From NCBI GenBank assembly GCA_038123275.1, contig JAYORG010000007.1, positions 7,842-71,841 on the forward strand: a stretch of 64,000 bases of DNA, written 5' to 3'. Source of the stretch: CAJQHT01 sp038123275. GTDB lineage: Bacteria; Pseudomonadota; Alphaproteobacteria; Rickettsiales; UBA1997. The position numbers and the translations under genes are program-made. Below, piece after piece: positions 34,809-44,366 of the stretch (position 1 is the first letter of the stretch; every line of letters begins with the position of its first letter). Below the pieces are notes generated by a model that did not search any database, had not been told where the DNA came from, and worked only from the letters and a program-made list of their open reading frames with translations.

Positions 34809-35489
34809 ATGAATAAGAATATAATAACCAATTTAATTGCTTTAATATTAATAATTGTTGGATATTTTTCTCCTATTTATGGTGATATTATTTTTACAAC
34901 AGCAATATTTGCCTTATCTGGTAGTATTACTAATTCATTGGCAATTTACATGCTCTTTGAGAAAGTACCTTTTCTTTATGGATCTGGTGTTATCCCTAAT
35001 CGTTTTGAAGATTTTAAAGCCGGTATTAAAAATCTTATCATAGAAGAATTTTTTAGTAAGGAACATATTGAACAGTTTTTTAATCAAAATAATCAAAATT
35101 TATCTGTTGATGCAATAAATGCTAAAATAGATTTTGAAAAGGTTTTTAATGATTTAACAGATGCTATTGTGGAATCTCCAATGGGTGGTATGCTTGCCAT
35201 GGTTGGTGGTAAAGAGGCTTTACAACCATTAAAAGAACCTATTACAAACAAGTTAAAAAATGTTATTAGCGATTTAGTTAATGATAAAGATGGTAACAAA
35301 AAAGGTGATTTAACTAAAAACCTAATTACCAAAATAGAAAAAATAATTGATAAACGTCTTGCTGATTTAACCCCTAAAATGGTTAAAGATATTATTCAAA
35401 AAATGATTAGAAAACATCTTGGTTGGCTAGTTGTTTGGGGAGGAGTTTTTGGTGGTTTAATTGGTTTTATATTTAGCCTTATTAATTAA
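34809..35489 (+). CDS. DUF445 family membrane protein
   Basis: 226 residues with N-terminal helices (about 5-22 and 26-45), the family pattern TNSLAIYMLFEKVPFLYGSGVIPNRFEDFK, a long amphipathic helical middle and a final helix (WLVVWGGVFGGLIGFIFSLI). DUF445 (YheB-like) proteins are poorly characterised membrane proteins. It lies 18 bases before the moxR-bat cluster on the same strand and may belong to that transcript. Confidence 0.75.
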   Translation: MNKNIITNLIALILIIVGYFSPIYGDIIFTTAIFALSGSITNSLAIYMLFEKVPFLYGSGVIPNRFEDFKAGIKNLIIEEFFSKEHIEQFFNQNNQNLSVDAINAKIDFEKVFNDLTDAIVESPMGGMLAMVGGKEALQPLKEPITNKLKNVISDLVNDKDGNKKGDLTKNLITKIEKIIDKRLADLTPKMVKDIIQKMIRKHLGWLVVWGGVFGGLIGFIFSLIN

Positions 35490-35506
35490 ATTAATTATAA
35501 AATAAT

Positions 35507-36466
35507 ATGACAAAAAGTAATCAATTTAATAATTTAGTTACTTCAATTAAAACTCAAATTATTGGTCAAGATGATTTGATTGAAAACCTAATTATTTGTA
35601 TGATTTATGGTGGTCATGTATTAATTGAAGGCCTTCCAGGTTTGGCTAAAACTGCTACAGCCAATGCTTTAGCTGATGGAATAGAAGGAGATTTTCATAG
35701 AATTCAATTTACCCCAGATTTATTACCATCAGATTTGATAGGTACTGATATTTATGTTCATGATAAAGGTAATTTTGAGTTTAGGTCTGGTCCGGTATTT
35801 CATAATATTATTTTAGCTGATGAAATTAATAGAGCGCCTTGTAAAGTGCAGTCAGCTTTGCTAGAAGCGATGGCAGAAAAACAAGTAACTGTTGGTAAAA
35901 ATACTTATAAATTACCAGAATTATTTATGGTATTAGCTACCCAAAATCCAATAGAACATGAGGGAACCTACCCATTACCAGAAGCACAATTAGATCGATT
36001 TTTAATGAATGTAATGGTTGGTTATCCATCAAAAGAAGAAGAATTACAAATTTTAGATTTAAGTAGTAAAGTTGAGAAAGAAACTAAAAAGAAAGAGTTA
36101 AAAATTACTACTCAAAAAGAAATTTTTGATGCTAGAAAGAAAAGTTTTGATATACATATTGATCAAAAATTAAAGGACTATATTTTATCTTTGGTTTTTG
36201 CCACAAGAAATGCTAAGGATTATGATTCTGATTTAGAAAAATGGATTAGATGTGGTGTTTCTCCTAGGGCTAGTATAGCACTTTTGCATTGTAGCCGTAT
36301 ATTAGCATTAATAAATAATGATTCTTATGTTACCCCGCATCATATTCGTAAAGTTTTGCCAAATATTCTTAGGCATCGTATTATATTGTCCTATGAAGCA
36401 CAGGCAAATTCAATTACTGTTGATCAGATAATAGAAAAATTATTAGAGGTTGTTGCTTTACCGTAG
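35507..36466 (+). CDS. moxR: MoxR-family AAA+ ATPase
   Basis: 319-residue AAA+ chaperone. Walker A GLPGLAKTATANAL (about 44-57), Walker B ILADEINRAP, sensor 1 VLATQNPIEHEGTYPLPEAQLDRF, and sensor 2 in the lid domain (GVSPRASIALL). MoxR ATPases work with von Willebrand-A proteins to remodel or mature partner complexes. It is first in the order MoxR-DUF58-DUF4381-BatA-BatB/C-BatD, the standard layout of the Bat (aerotolerance) cluster. Confidence 0.93.
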   Translation: MTKSNQFNNLVTSIKTQIIGQDDLIENLIICMIYGGHVLIEGLPGLAKTATANALADGIEGDFHRIQFTPDLLPSDLIGTDIYVHDKGNFEFRSGPVFHNIILADEINRAPCKVQSALLEAMAEKQVTVGKNTYKLPELFMVLATQNPIEHEGTYPLPEAQLDRFLMNVMVGYPSKEEELQILDLSSKVEKETKKKELKITTQKEIFDARKKSFDIHIDQKLKDYILSLVFATRNAKDYDSDLEKWIRCGVSPRASIALLHCSRILALINNDSYVTPHHIRKVLPNILRHRIILSYEAQANSITVDQIIEKLLEVVALP

Positions 36467-36477
36467 ATAGTGTCGTC

Positions 36478-37362
36478 ATGATATATCCAGATTTTAATGA
36501 ATTATTAGACTTACAACATAAAGCTAGGAAGTTACGTTCTCTAAAAGATAAGACATCGTCTGATATTGTAGGAAATAACGCTTCTAAGCGTTATGGCGCT
36601 GGGTTAGAGTTTGAAGAAGTAAGGGAATATGCTTTTGGAGATGATGTTAGAAATATAGATTGGCGTGTTACGGCTAGGACTGGCAAGCCTTATTCTAAAT
36701 TATTTAAAGTAGAAAGCGAGCAAACAATAAACATAGTTGTTGATATGAATAGTAATATGCATTTTGGCACTAAAAAAACTTTTAAATCCATACAGGCAGC
36801 ACAATGTGTATCTTTGATATCTTGGTTTTTTAATACTCTTAATAATAAGGTTGGTGGCATAATATTTGGCAGTGTTAAAGAAGATATTGCTATTTATCAC
36901 CCTTCTAAATCTAAGCAGTCTTTACTTAAATTATTACAAGATTTAACCATAAAAAAAGTTTGTCTTAAAGATATAAAGTTAGACAAAGCTTTATCTAAGT
37001 TAGGAAGAATGGCAACAATGGATTCAAGAATTTATGTGATTTCAGATTTTTCCAATTTTGATTACAGTGCCATATTAAAAGATATTAAAAGATTGAAGGA
37101 AAAGGGTTGTAAAATTACCTTTATACAAATTATTGATCAAAGAGATTATGAAATGCCAGCTATAGGGCATATTTCTTTTTTAGATTTTAAAGGGGCTTTG
37201 GTTTCTATTGATACTAATAACAAAAAAGGTAGAGAAAAATATCGTGCATTATGGCAAGAAAATCAAAAAAAATTAAAAAGAATAGTCAATAAAATGGCTA
37301 TTAAATTTATTCAAATCAAAACGCAAGATGATGTTTATTTAAAATTACTTGGGAAAATATAA
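36478..37362 (+). CDS. DUF58 (VWA-like) protein of the MoxR/Bat cluster
   Basis: 294 residues with the DUF58 hallmark EVREYAFGDDVRNIDWRVTARTGKPYSKLF at about 40-70, then a VWA-like fold (INIVVDMNSNMHFG, where the MIDAS serine pattern is degenerate) and RIYVISDFSNFDY. The gene is 11 bases after moxR. A soluble partner that probably couples MoxR to the membrane VWA proteins. Confidence 0.88.
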   Translation: MIYPDFNELLDLQHKARKLRSLKDKTSSDIVGNNASKRYGAGLEFEEVREYAFGDDVRNIDWRVTARTGKPYSKLFKVESEQTINIVVDMNSNMHFGTKKTFKSIQAAQCVSLISWFFNTLNNKVGGIIFGSVKEDIAIYHPSKSKQSLLKLLQDLTIKKVCLKDIKLDKALSKLGRMATMDSRIYVISDFSNFDYSAILKDIKRLKEKGCKITFIQIIDQRDYEMPAIGHISFLDFKGALVSIDTNNKKGREKYRALWQENQKKLKRIVNKMAIKFIQIKTQDDVYLKLLGKI

Positions 37363-37363
37363 T

Positions 37364-37837
37364 ATGGAACAATTAAGGGATATAAAAGGATTAAACCAAA
37401 TTTCAATATGGCCACTTGCTTATGGCTGGTGGATTATTATTGGATTATTGTTGTTAATTGGTATGGGTGGTTTTTTAGTAAGTTTAAAGAAGAAGAAATA
37501 TAAAAATAGTTGGAAATTTAAAGCTAATGAAAAGTTACAAATTTTAATGTCCAAGAAAAACCAACCTAGCATTATTAGTGATTTATTTGAATTATTAAAA
37601 GAAATATCTTTATTAAAATTTGGCAGGTCAAAATGTGCTAACTTAACAGGAGAAGAATGGCTAAAATGGCTTTCTAAAAATGATAAGAGTGGTTTTAACT
37701 GGACTGATAATGCCATCAATTTAGTAAAGATGCAATATAGACCTCATGTAGAAATTAAGAAAAAGTTACAGCAAAAGAATATCCAAGAAAGTTTAGATAT
37801 GGTTTTTACTGCTATATTAAATTTAATTAAGAAGTAA
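37364..37837 (+). CDS. DUF4381 membrane protein of the Bat cluster
   Basis: 157 residues starting at the Met at 37364 (an in-frame Met at 37349 overlaps the previous gene). QLRDIKGLNQISIWPLAYGWWIIIGLLLLIG is the DUF4381 pattern: a short periplasmic start, one TM helix (about 20-40), then a basic cytoplasmic helical domain with LTGEEWLKWL. Sits in the canonical place between DUF58 and BatA. Confidence 0.82.
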   Translation: MEQLRDIKGLNQISIWPLAYGWWIIIGLLLLIGMGGFLVSLKKKKYKNSWKFKANEKLQILMSKKNQPSIISDLFELLKEISLLKFGRSKCANLTGEEWLKWLSKNDKSGFNWTDNAINLVKMQYRPHVEIKKKLQQKNIQESLDMVFTAILNLIKK

Positions 37838-37841
37838 GTAA

Positions 37842-38846
37842 ATGTTTGAATTTGAGTATCCATTTTTAATATTTTTAATCTTTCTACCTATTTTGTTTTT
37901 AATAAAACTTAATTTACAAAAACATGATAGCAATACCATAATAACATATCCAAATATAAAAAACTTACAAAGCACATTTGGCAGTTTTATTAGCAATAAA
38001 TTTTCTGTAGATAAGATAATTAGCTACTTAATTTGGGTCTTGTTGGTATTGGCAATTATGCATCCACAATTAGTTGATAAAAAGATTAATATCTCAACTA
38101 AAGGTAGAAATATTATGATTATTGCTGATTTATCTGGATCAATGCGTGCTTTGGATTTTTCAACCAAGGATAAATATATTAATCGTCTTGATGTTTTAAA
38201 AGAAACAACCAATTCATTTATTAGTAAAAGAGTGGGTGATAATATAGGTCTAATATTATTTGCAGATAATGCTTATAATCATGTGCCTTTAACTTCTGAT
38301 TTAAAATCTTTACAAGAAATGTTAAGTAATACTTTTATTGGTATGGCAGGAGAGTCAACAGCTATTGGTGATGCCATAGGGTTAGCAGTTAAAAAGTTGC
38401 GTAATTTTGATAGCGAAGCTTCAACTATTATTTTGCTAACAGATGGTGAAAATACCGCTGGAACTTTAGACCCTATCACTTCTTCTAAAATAGCAAAAGA
38501 ATATGATATCAAAATATATGTAATTGGTATTGGTAAGAGTGGTATTGCGCCAGTTGCAGATGAAAGGGGTTATATTTCTAGGATGCAAGTTAAGATAGAT
38601 GAGGTCGCTTTAAAGAATATTGCCAAAACTACCAATGGTAAGTATTTTAATGTTACTAGTAAGGACGTTATGGAAAGAATTTATGAAGAAATTAATCAGC
38701 TTGAGAAAGTTGAAAATGAAGCAAGAGAACTTCTAATAAAAAAACAATTATATCATATACCTTTAATTGGTGTTATTTTGTTATTATTCTTATTAATATT
38801 ATTACCGTTCAAAGATTATCTAATTACTAAAAATGCAAGAGTTTAG
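37842..38846 (+). CDS. batA: BatA-like von Willebrand factor A membrane protein
   Basis: 334 residues: N-terminal TM pair (about 5-20 and 58-75), periplasmic VWA domain with complete MIDAS (IADLSGSMRALDFS; TAIGD; LLTDGENTAG) and a C-terminal TM helix (IPLIGVILLLFLLILLPF). Overlaps the next VWA gene by 14 bases. Functions as an aerotolerance-type scaffold with the other Bat proteins; the biochemical role in the family is still poorly defined. Confidence 0.88.
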   Translation: MFEFEYPFLIFLIFLPILFLIKLNLQKHDSNTIITYPNIKNLQSTFGSFISNKFSVDKIISYLIWVLLVLAIMHPQLVDKKINISTKGRNIMIIADLSGSMRALDFSTKDKYINRLDVLKETTNSFISKRVGDNIGLILFADNAYNHVPLTSDLKSLQEMLSNTFIGMAGESTAIGDAIGLAVKKLRNFDSEASTIILLTDGENTAGTLDPITSSKIAKEYDIKIYVIGIGKSGIAPVADERGYISRMQVKIDEVALKNIAKTTNGKYFNVTSKDVMERIYEEINQLEKVENEARELLIKKQLYHIPLIGVILLLFLLILLPFKDYLITKNARV

Positions 38847-40602
38847 TTTTGAGAATATTTATTGGATGTTATTAATAATAATTATTCCAATAATTTATTT
38901 TTTATATAAAAATTTATTTAAGAAAAATAATTTATTTAATAATAAATTAGAATTATTTGCTGACAAAAAACTTTTACCACATTTGGTAAGAAATTATAGT
39001 GCATTATCCTCTAACAAAAATAAAATTCTTTTTTGGTCATTATTATGGGTATTAGCTATTATTGCTATTTCTGGACCTAGATGGGGATATGATGAAGTTG
39101 AAACTTATAGTAATAATGATAGTTTGGTTATTTTACTTGATTTATCAAAATCAATGAATGCCAGTGATATCAAACCATCAAGAATTAAAAGAGCTACTCA
39201 AGAAATAGAGGATATTTTAAGATTAAAAGATCAGGATTTAAAAGTAGCCCTTATCGGATTTTCTTCAATTCCACATCTCATATCTCCCCTTACTTTTGAT
39301 TCTAAAACCATAAATAATTTGCTACCTTATATTGATACTAATTTGGTAAATCTAGAAGGTAGCAATTTAAATAAGGCAATTGCAATGGCAGAGAAATTAT
39401 TTAGCAGTGGTAATTATCTCAATAAGTCAATTTTGGTTATGAGTGATGGAGGTTTTGATAGTTCTGTGATTAATATTTCTAGTGATGTTTCCTTGTCATT
39501 TATGGGCTTTGGCACTAAAGAAGGTGCTCCAATTTTAGATAAAAAGGGTAATTTTATAAAGAAAGATGATAAAATTATTATTGATAAATTACAAAGTGAT
39601 GCAATGGGTAATATGACAAAAAATGGCGGTAGGTATATTACGGCAAGTTTCTTGGATAATGATACTAACTTTATTTTAAATTTTGTTAAAGATGGTGCTA
39701 AAGAAATGGATAATGTAAATGATAATAAGTTTATTTATTACAATGAAATTTTCTATGTGCCATTAATATTGATGATGATATTAATGTTATTTCTTTTTCA
39801 AAAAGGTATTTTTGTAATTTTAATTATGATTTTATTTTTGCCATCTAAAAATTTATCTGCAGCTATTTTTCTTAATAAACAACAAGAAGCAAAACAAGCA
39901 TTTGATAATCAAGATTACGAAACAGCAATAGAAAAATTTGATGATCATTATCAAAAAGGTGTTACTTTATATAGAGCTAAAAAATATAAAGAGGCACAAA
40001 AAGAATTTGCAAATTTAAATGATTCTAAATCCAAATATAATTTGGGTAATTCATTTTTTAAACAAAATAAATTTAAAGAAGCGATCAAATCTTATGAAGA
40101 ATCTTTAAAGATAAATCCACAGGATGAGGATGCTAAATTTAACATTAAATTAGCTAGAAAAATGTTAAAACAACAATCCAGTAACCAAAAAAATCAACAG
40201 TCTGATAACAAAAATAACAATCAAGAAGATCAGCAAGATAGTAAAGATTCAAATAAAGCAGATCAGGATAATTCTTCTAGTAAAAATGCTTCTAATCAAA
40301 ATAATCAAGAAAAAGATTCTAAAAGAAATGATAATTATGATGATAAAGAAGATTCACAAAATAAATCTCAAGAAAGTGATAATCAACAAAATATGGATAG
40401 TAAAGAAGAAGGTAAAATCAAAAATAAAGATACACAAGATCAAGAAGATAATAGTGAAGAATTAGAAAATAATGAACCAAATAATCAGCGTGATTTTAAT
40501 GCTGATAAACAGCTAAATAGAATAAAAACTAATAATGGTAATATTTTAAAGAATCAATTTTATATTGAAGAACAACAATTTTTACACAATAAAAATGATT
40601 AA
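38833..40602 (+). CDS. BatB-BatC fusion: VWA domain plus TPR and low-complexity tail
   Basis: 589 residues. N-terminal TM helices (about 9-25 and 62-80), VWA domain with MIDAS LLDLSKSMNASD and SDGGFDSS, a double TM region (about 307-345), then a tetratricopeptide segment (FDNQDYETAIEKFDDHYQKG, YNLGNSFFKQNKFKEAIKSYEESL). It ends in about 130 residues dominated by Q, N, D, K and S. BatB and BatC are separate genes in Bacteroidetes; here they are one polypeptide. The tail is intrinsically disordered. Overlaps BatD by 8 bases. Confidence 0.87.
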   Translation: MQEFSFENIYWMLLIIIIPIIYFLYKNLFKKNNLFNNKLELFADKKLLPHLVRNYSALSSNKNKILFWSLLWVLAIIAISGPRWGYDEVETYSNNDSLVILLDLSKSMNASDIKPSRIKRATQEIEDILRLKDQDLKVALIGFSSIPHLISPLTFDSKTINNLLPYIDTNLVNLEGSNLNKAIAMAEKLFSSGNYLNKSILVMSDGGFDSSVINISSDVSLSFMGFGTKEGAPILDKKGNFIKKDDKIIIDKLQSDAMGNMTKNGGRYITASFLDNDTNFILNFVKDGAKEMDNVNDNKFIYYNEIFYVPLILMMILMLFLFQKGIFVILIMILFLPSKNLSAAIFLNKQQEAKQAFDNQDYETAIEKFDDHYQKGVTLYRAKKYKEAQKEFANLNDSKSKYNLGNSFFKQNKFKEAIKSYEESLKINPQDEDAKFNIKLARKMLKQQSSNQKNQQSDNKNNNQEDQQDSKDSNKADQDNSSSKNASNQNNQEKDSKRNDNYDDKEDSQNKSQESDNQQNMDSKEEGKIKNKDTQDQEDNSEELENNEPNNQRDFNADKQLNRIKTNNGNILKNQFYIEEQQFLHNKND

Positions 40603-42283
40603 ATTTTTTTACACCTTTCTTCTTATTTTAACTTTTTTTACAAAATTATCTTACTCTGCTAGTTTCATAGCTACAGTTGATAAAAATATTATTTCAAATA
40701 ATGATGTAATTAATTTAAGGCTGACATTACATGACACAAAGGCAACTGAAAAAATAGATTTTAGCAATTTAGAAAATGATTTTGTAATTTACAGTCAAAG
40801 TCAGTCATCAAATATTAGTGTTATTAATGGAGTTACTAGTAAGAATAAAGCTTTCAATGTTGTTTTATTTCCTAAGAAAGAGGGATATTTAACTATTCCT
40901 ATTTTTACTATTGCTACTAAAGATGGCGTTTTGAAAACAAAACCAATCAAAATTAAGGTTGATAAGCAGGTATCAAAAAATGATAAAGTAAAAATAATCA
41001 CCAATATTAGCAAAAAAGATCCCTATGTAAATGAATCGATAATATACAAAGTTAAAGTAGTTAGTGACGTTGATTTATTTAATACAAATCTACAAATGGC
41101 TGATTTAGAAAATGTTATTATTGAGCAATTAGGAGAAGTAAAGCAATATGAAGAAATAGATAATGGCATTTCAAAAACTGTTAATGAGATAACTTATATT
41201 TTAACCCCTTTAAAACCTGGTATTATTACCATAGATTCTGCAAAATTAAGCGGAGATATTAGGGTTTCTAAGGGCAGAAGAGATAGTTTATTTGGACATT
41301 TTAGTATGTTTGACGATTCTAGATATAAGCCATTCATTGTACAAGGTAATAAGATTAAAATAAATGTTAAAAAAGCTGCCACAAATATTAATGAATGGCT
41401 GCCTTTACATTCTTTACAGTTAAGCGAAAGTTGGTCTAATATTAAAAATGCTAAAGTTGGGGAGCCAATAAATCGTACCATAGTTATCAATGCTACTGGT
41501 ATTAAATCGAATCAGTTACCAAATACACAATATATGGAATCTAACAAGGAGTTTAAAATTTATACTAATAAAGCTGATGTAGGAGATCTTAATACAAATT
41601 CTGGTTTACCTATTGCAACAAAATCTTTATCATATGCCATAATACCTAAGGAAAAAGGAGAAATTATTATTCCACAAATAAAAATTTCCTGGTGGGATGT
41701 AAATGACAATAAATTAAAATATGCCTCATTACCTAGAAAAATATTAACAGTTGGGGAATCAGATAATATTATCGATAATAGTTTTAACAAAATAGAATCT
41801 AAGCAAGAGATTAGTAAATCTCATAATAAAGAGATAGCTGATAATAAAATATTAATCATAATATTAACTACACTTTTAATTATCAGTATCATATACATCC
41901 TAATATTACGTCATAGATTAAATTCTATTAATATTAAGAAAAAGGTTTTAAGTAAAGATTTAGACAATAAGAAGATAGTTAGAAATATAAAATCATCCAA
42001 AGACATTAATCATTTGGTCAAGTTATTAAGAGATTATTGTTATGTTAATTTATTCATAGCCAAAAACTCTTCTCTTGATGAGGTAAAACACTCTTTAATT
42101 GAGTTTAGCTCTTATGATAAAAATAAAATAGAAGATTTATTTAACAAATTAAACCAATCTTTATATTCCAATGGCAAGATTCAAATTAAAGAATGCAAGG
42201 ATGAATTAATTAAAATATTACAATTAGTAAAATTAAAAAATAGAACAAAAAATAAGAAAGATAACTTAACTTTAAATCCTTAA
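40595..42283 (+). CDS. batD: BatD-like protein (oxygen tolerance family)
   Basis: 562 residues from the Met at 40595, chosen because it directly precedes the signal peptide (MIKFFYTFLLILTFFTKLSYSA); an upstream in-frame Met at 40565 lies inside the previous gene. The body consists of beta-sandwich domains (DKNIISNNDVINLRLTL; KDPYVNESIIYKVKVVS; YILTPLKPGIITI; YAIIPKEKGEIIIP). One TM helix follows (ILIIILTTLLIISIIYILIL) and then a cytoplasmic helical tail. Last gene of the Bat cluster. Confidence 0.88.
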   Translation: MIKFFYTFLLILTFFTKLSYSASFIATVDKNIISNNDVINLRLTLHDTKATEKIDFSNLENDFVIYSQSQSSNISVINGVTSKNKAFNVVLFPKKEGYLTIPIFTIATKDGVLKTKPIKIKVDKQVSKNDKVKIITNISKKDPYVNESIIYKVKVVSDVDLFNTNLQMADLENVIIEQLGEVKQYEEIDNGISKTVNEITYILTPLKPGIITIDSAKLSGDIRVSKGRRDSLFGHFSMFDDSRYKPFIVQGNKIKINVKKAATNINEWLPLHSLQLSESWSNIKNAKVGEPINRTIVINATGIKSNQLPNTQYMESNKEFKIYTNKADVGDLNTNSGLPIATKSLSYAIIPKEKGEIIIPQIKISWWDVNDNKLKYASLPRKILTVGESDNIIDNSFNKIESKQEISKSHNKEIADNKILIIILTTLLIISIIYILILRHRLNSINIKKKVLSKDLDNKKIVRNIKSSKDINHLVKLLRDYCYVNLFIAKNSSLDEVKHSLIEFSSYDKNKIEDLFNKLNQSLYSNGKIQIKECKDELIKILQLVKLKNRTKNKKDNLTLNP

Positions 42284-42336
42284 AACCTGTCCTAAATCCA
42301 AAAACATCAAAAAGTGTATATGTAAGGCAAGATGAA

Positions 42337-43827
42337 TTATTCGGTAGAATAATTAGGAGATTCATTAGTAATATTAATGCTATGAGCATGGCTTTCTTTT
42401 AGACCAGAATTAGTTATTCTAATAAATGAACAATTTTGCTTCATATTGCCAATTGTCTTATTGCCAGTGTAACCCATTGCAGATTTCAAACCACCGATTA
42501 ATTGGTGAATTACATTAAACGCTGACCCTTTATACGGTACTCTACCTTCAACACCTTCAGGAACTAATTTTAATTTATCACTAATATCTTCTTGAAAATA
42601 ACGATCCGCAGAGCCTCGAGCCATAGCTCCAACCGATCCCATGCCACGATAAATTTTGTAAGATCTTCCTTTAAATAAAGTAATTTCACCAGGGGTTTCA
42701 TCGCACCCTGCTAACAAGCCACCAAGCATTACACACGAGGCACCAGCAGCAATTGCTTTAGCTAAATCTCCAGAAAATTTAATACCACCGTCAGAAATTA
42801 ATGGCACTTTATACTTATCACAAATTTCACTAACTTCTAAAATAGCAGATAATTGTGGATGGCCAACACCAGCAACAATTCTAGTTGTACAAATTGACCC
42901 TGGTCCAATACCAACTTTTACACCATCAGCGCCAGCATCAATTAAAGTTTTAGCTGCCTTGGCAGTAGCAATATTACCAGCAATGATATCTGTTTTTGGA
43001 TAGGCTTTTTTAATTTCTTTTATCGAGTCAACAACTCCTTTTGAGTGACCATGAGCTGTATCAATTACAATTACATCCACACCAGCTTCAATTAAAGCCT
43101 CTGCTCTTTTAAAGCCATCTTTACCAACACCAGTAGCAGCTGCAACTCTTAAAGAGCCATTTTTATCTTTACAGGCATTAGGGAATTGTTTTGATTTTTC
43201 AATATCTTTACTAGTAATTAAACCAATACAATTTTGGTTATCATCAACAACTAATATTCTCTCTATTTTATTTTTATGAAGTAGGTTTTTGGCATCTTTT
43301 CTATTAATATTACTTTTAGCAGTGACTAAATTATCTTTAGTCATTAATTCACTAACTAATTGCTTTTTATCTGTAGCAAAACGTACATCTCTATTAGTTA
43401 AAATGCCGACTAATTTTTGACTTCCTTCTTTTTGAACTACCGGAATTCCAGAAATGTCAAATTTTTTCATAATTTGCAAAGCCTCTCCCAAAGTTTGAGC
43501 AGGAGTAATAGTTAGTGGATTAATTACAATGCCAGATTCAAACTTCTTAACTTTCCTAACCTCATCAGCTTGATCTTTAATAGTTAAATTTTTATGAATA
43601 CAACCCATACCACCAGACTGAGCCATGGCAATTGCTAACTTAGATTCAGTAACAGTGTCCATCGCTGAAGAAATTAAAGGAATGTTAATTTCAATATTTT
43701 TGGTAATTTTAGTTTGTGTTTGCGCATTTGCAGGAAGTATTTCTGAATATGCAGGCCTTAATAAAACATCATCAAATGTTAGAGAAACAGGGGAATCATT
43801 AATTTCTTTTCTTAATTTCTTAGACAT
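42337..43827 (-). CDS. guaB: Inosine-5'-monophosphate dehydrogenase
   Basis: Oxidises IMP to XMP, the committed step to GMP. 496 residues with TIM barrel (LTFDDVLLRPAYSE, SAMDTVTES), an inserted CBS pair (about residues 95-205; GILTNRDVRF and GLITSKDIEK), the active-site loop GIGPGSICTTRIVAGVG with catalytic Cys, SDGGIKFSGDLAKAIAAGA and the flap (GMGSVGAM). Full length. Divergent from fur, separated by about 100 bases. No guaA in the window. Confidence 0.96.
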   Translation of the reverse strand: MSKKLRKEINDSPVSLTFDDVLLRPAYSEILPANAQTQTKITKNIEINIPLISSAMDTVTESKLAIAMAQSGGMGCIHKNLTIKDQADEVRKVKKFESGIVINPLTITPAQTLGEALQIMKKFDISGIPVVQKEGSQKLVGILTNRDVRFATDKKQLVSELMTKDNLVTAKSNINRKDAKNLLHKNKIERILVVDDNQNCIGLITSKDIEKSKQFPNACKDKNGSLRVAAATGVGKDGFKRAEALIEAGVDVIVIDTAHGHSKGVVDSIKEIKKAYPKTDIIAGNIATAKAAKTLIDAGADGVKVGIGPGSICTTRIVAGVGHPQLSAILEVSEICDKYKVPLISDGGIKFSGDLAKAIAAGASCVMLGGLLAGCDETPGEITLFKGRSYKIYRGMGSVGAMARGSADRYFQEDISDKLKLVPEGVEGRVPYKGSAFNVIHQLIGGLKSAMGYTGNKTIGNMKQNCSFIRITNSGLKESHAHSINITNESPNYSTE

Positions 43828-43879
43828 TATTTGTTTTAAAAAATTGCATTTATTGTAATGCTAGATTACTTTATTCGCT

Positions 43880-43941
43880 ATTGCTTAAAAAACAATGATA
43901 AATAATCCAAATTGCTTAAAAAACAATGATAAATAATCCAA
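43880..43941 (+). repeat. Perfect 31-bp tandem duplication at the fur start
   Basis: A 31-base unit, starting ATTGCTTAAAAAACAATGAT, occurs twice back to back (43880-43910 and 43911-43941). The second copy contains the first possible fur ATG (43926). The first copy holds the same ATG, but its frame ends within the second copy. Contains AATGATAAATAAT, faintly like half a Fur box. Confidence 0.95.
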
Positions 43942-44363
43942 AATACCTTATGCCTTCAAGAATAGAAAAATTATGTGAGGAAAAAAACATTAAACTCACA
44001 GAAAATAGAAGAATTATTGCTAAAGTAATTTCCAATTCCAATAATCACCCCGATATTGAAGAGGTTTACAACAAAGCATCAAAAATTAATCCTAAAATTG
44101 GCATTGCTACAGTTTATCGTGCCGTTAAAATGTTTGAAGAAGAAAATGTTATTTTAAAACATGATTTTGGCGAAGGTAAAGCCAGATACGAAGAAATTAA
44201 CGAAGAAGATCATCACGATCATTTAATAGACGTTAATAGCGGCAAAGTAGTTGAATTTTTTGATGAAGAATTAGAAAAGCTAAAAGATAAAATTGCCCAT
44301 GATTTAGGCTACAAATTAATAGATCATCGCTTAGAACTTTACGCCGTTCCTCTAAAAAAATAA
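43926..44363 (+). CDS. fur: Ferric uptake regulator family protein
   Basis: 145 residues (137 if the second Met, at 43950, is used; MPSRIEKLCEEKNIKLTENRR is where homology to Fur begins). Winged helix to about 85 with NNHPDIEEVYNKA and IGIATVYRAVKMFEE, then the metal site HHDHLIDVNSGKVVEF and a dimerisation helix. The C-terminal CxxC pairs of some Fur proteins are absent, as in many alphaproteobacteria. It likely acts on the two Fur boxes at 22.46-22.51 kb; Mur- or Zur-like specificity cannot be excluded. Two genes follow closely (3-bp gaps). Confidence 0.88.
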   Translation: MINNPKYLMPSRIEKLCEEKNIKLTENRRIIAKVISNSNNHPDIEEVYNKASKINPKIGIATVYRAVKMFEEENVILKHDFGEGKARYEEINEEDHHDHLIDVNSGKVVEFFDEELEKLKDKIAHDLGYKLIDHRLELYAVPLKK

Positions 44364-44366
44364 TTC

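Noticed and set aside
43880..43941. CRISPR-like array
   Set aside because: Only two contiguous copies without spacers; a simple tandem duplication. No CRISPR array was seen anywhere in the window.
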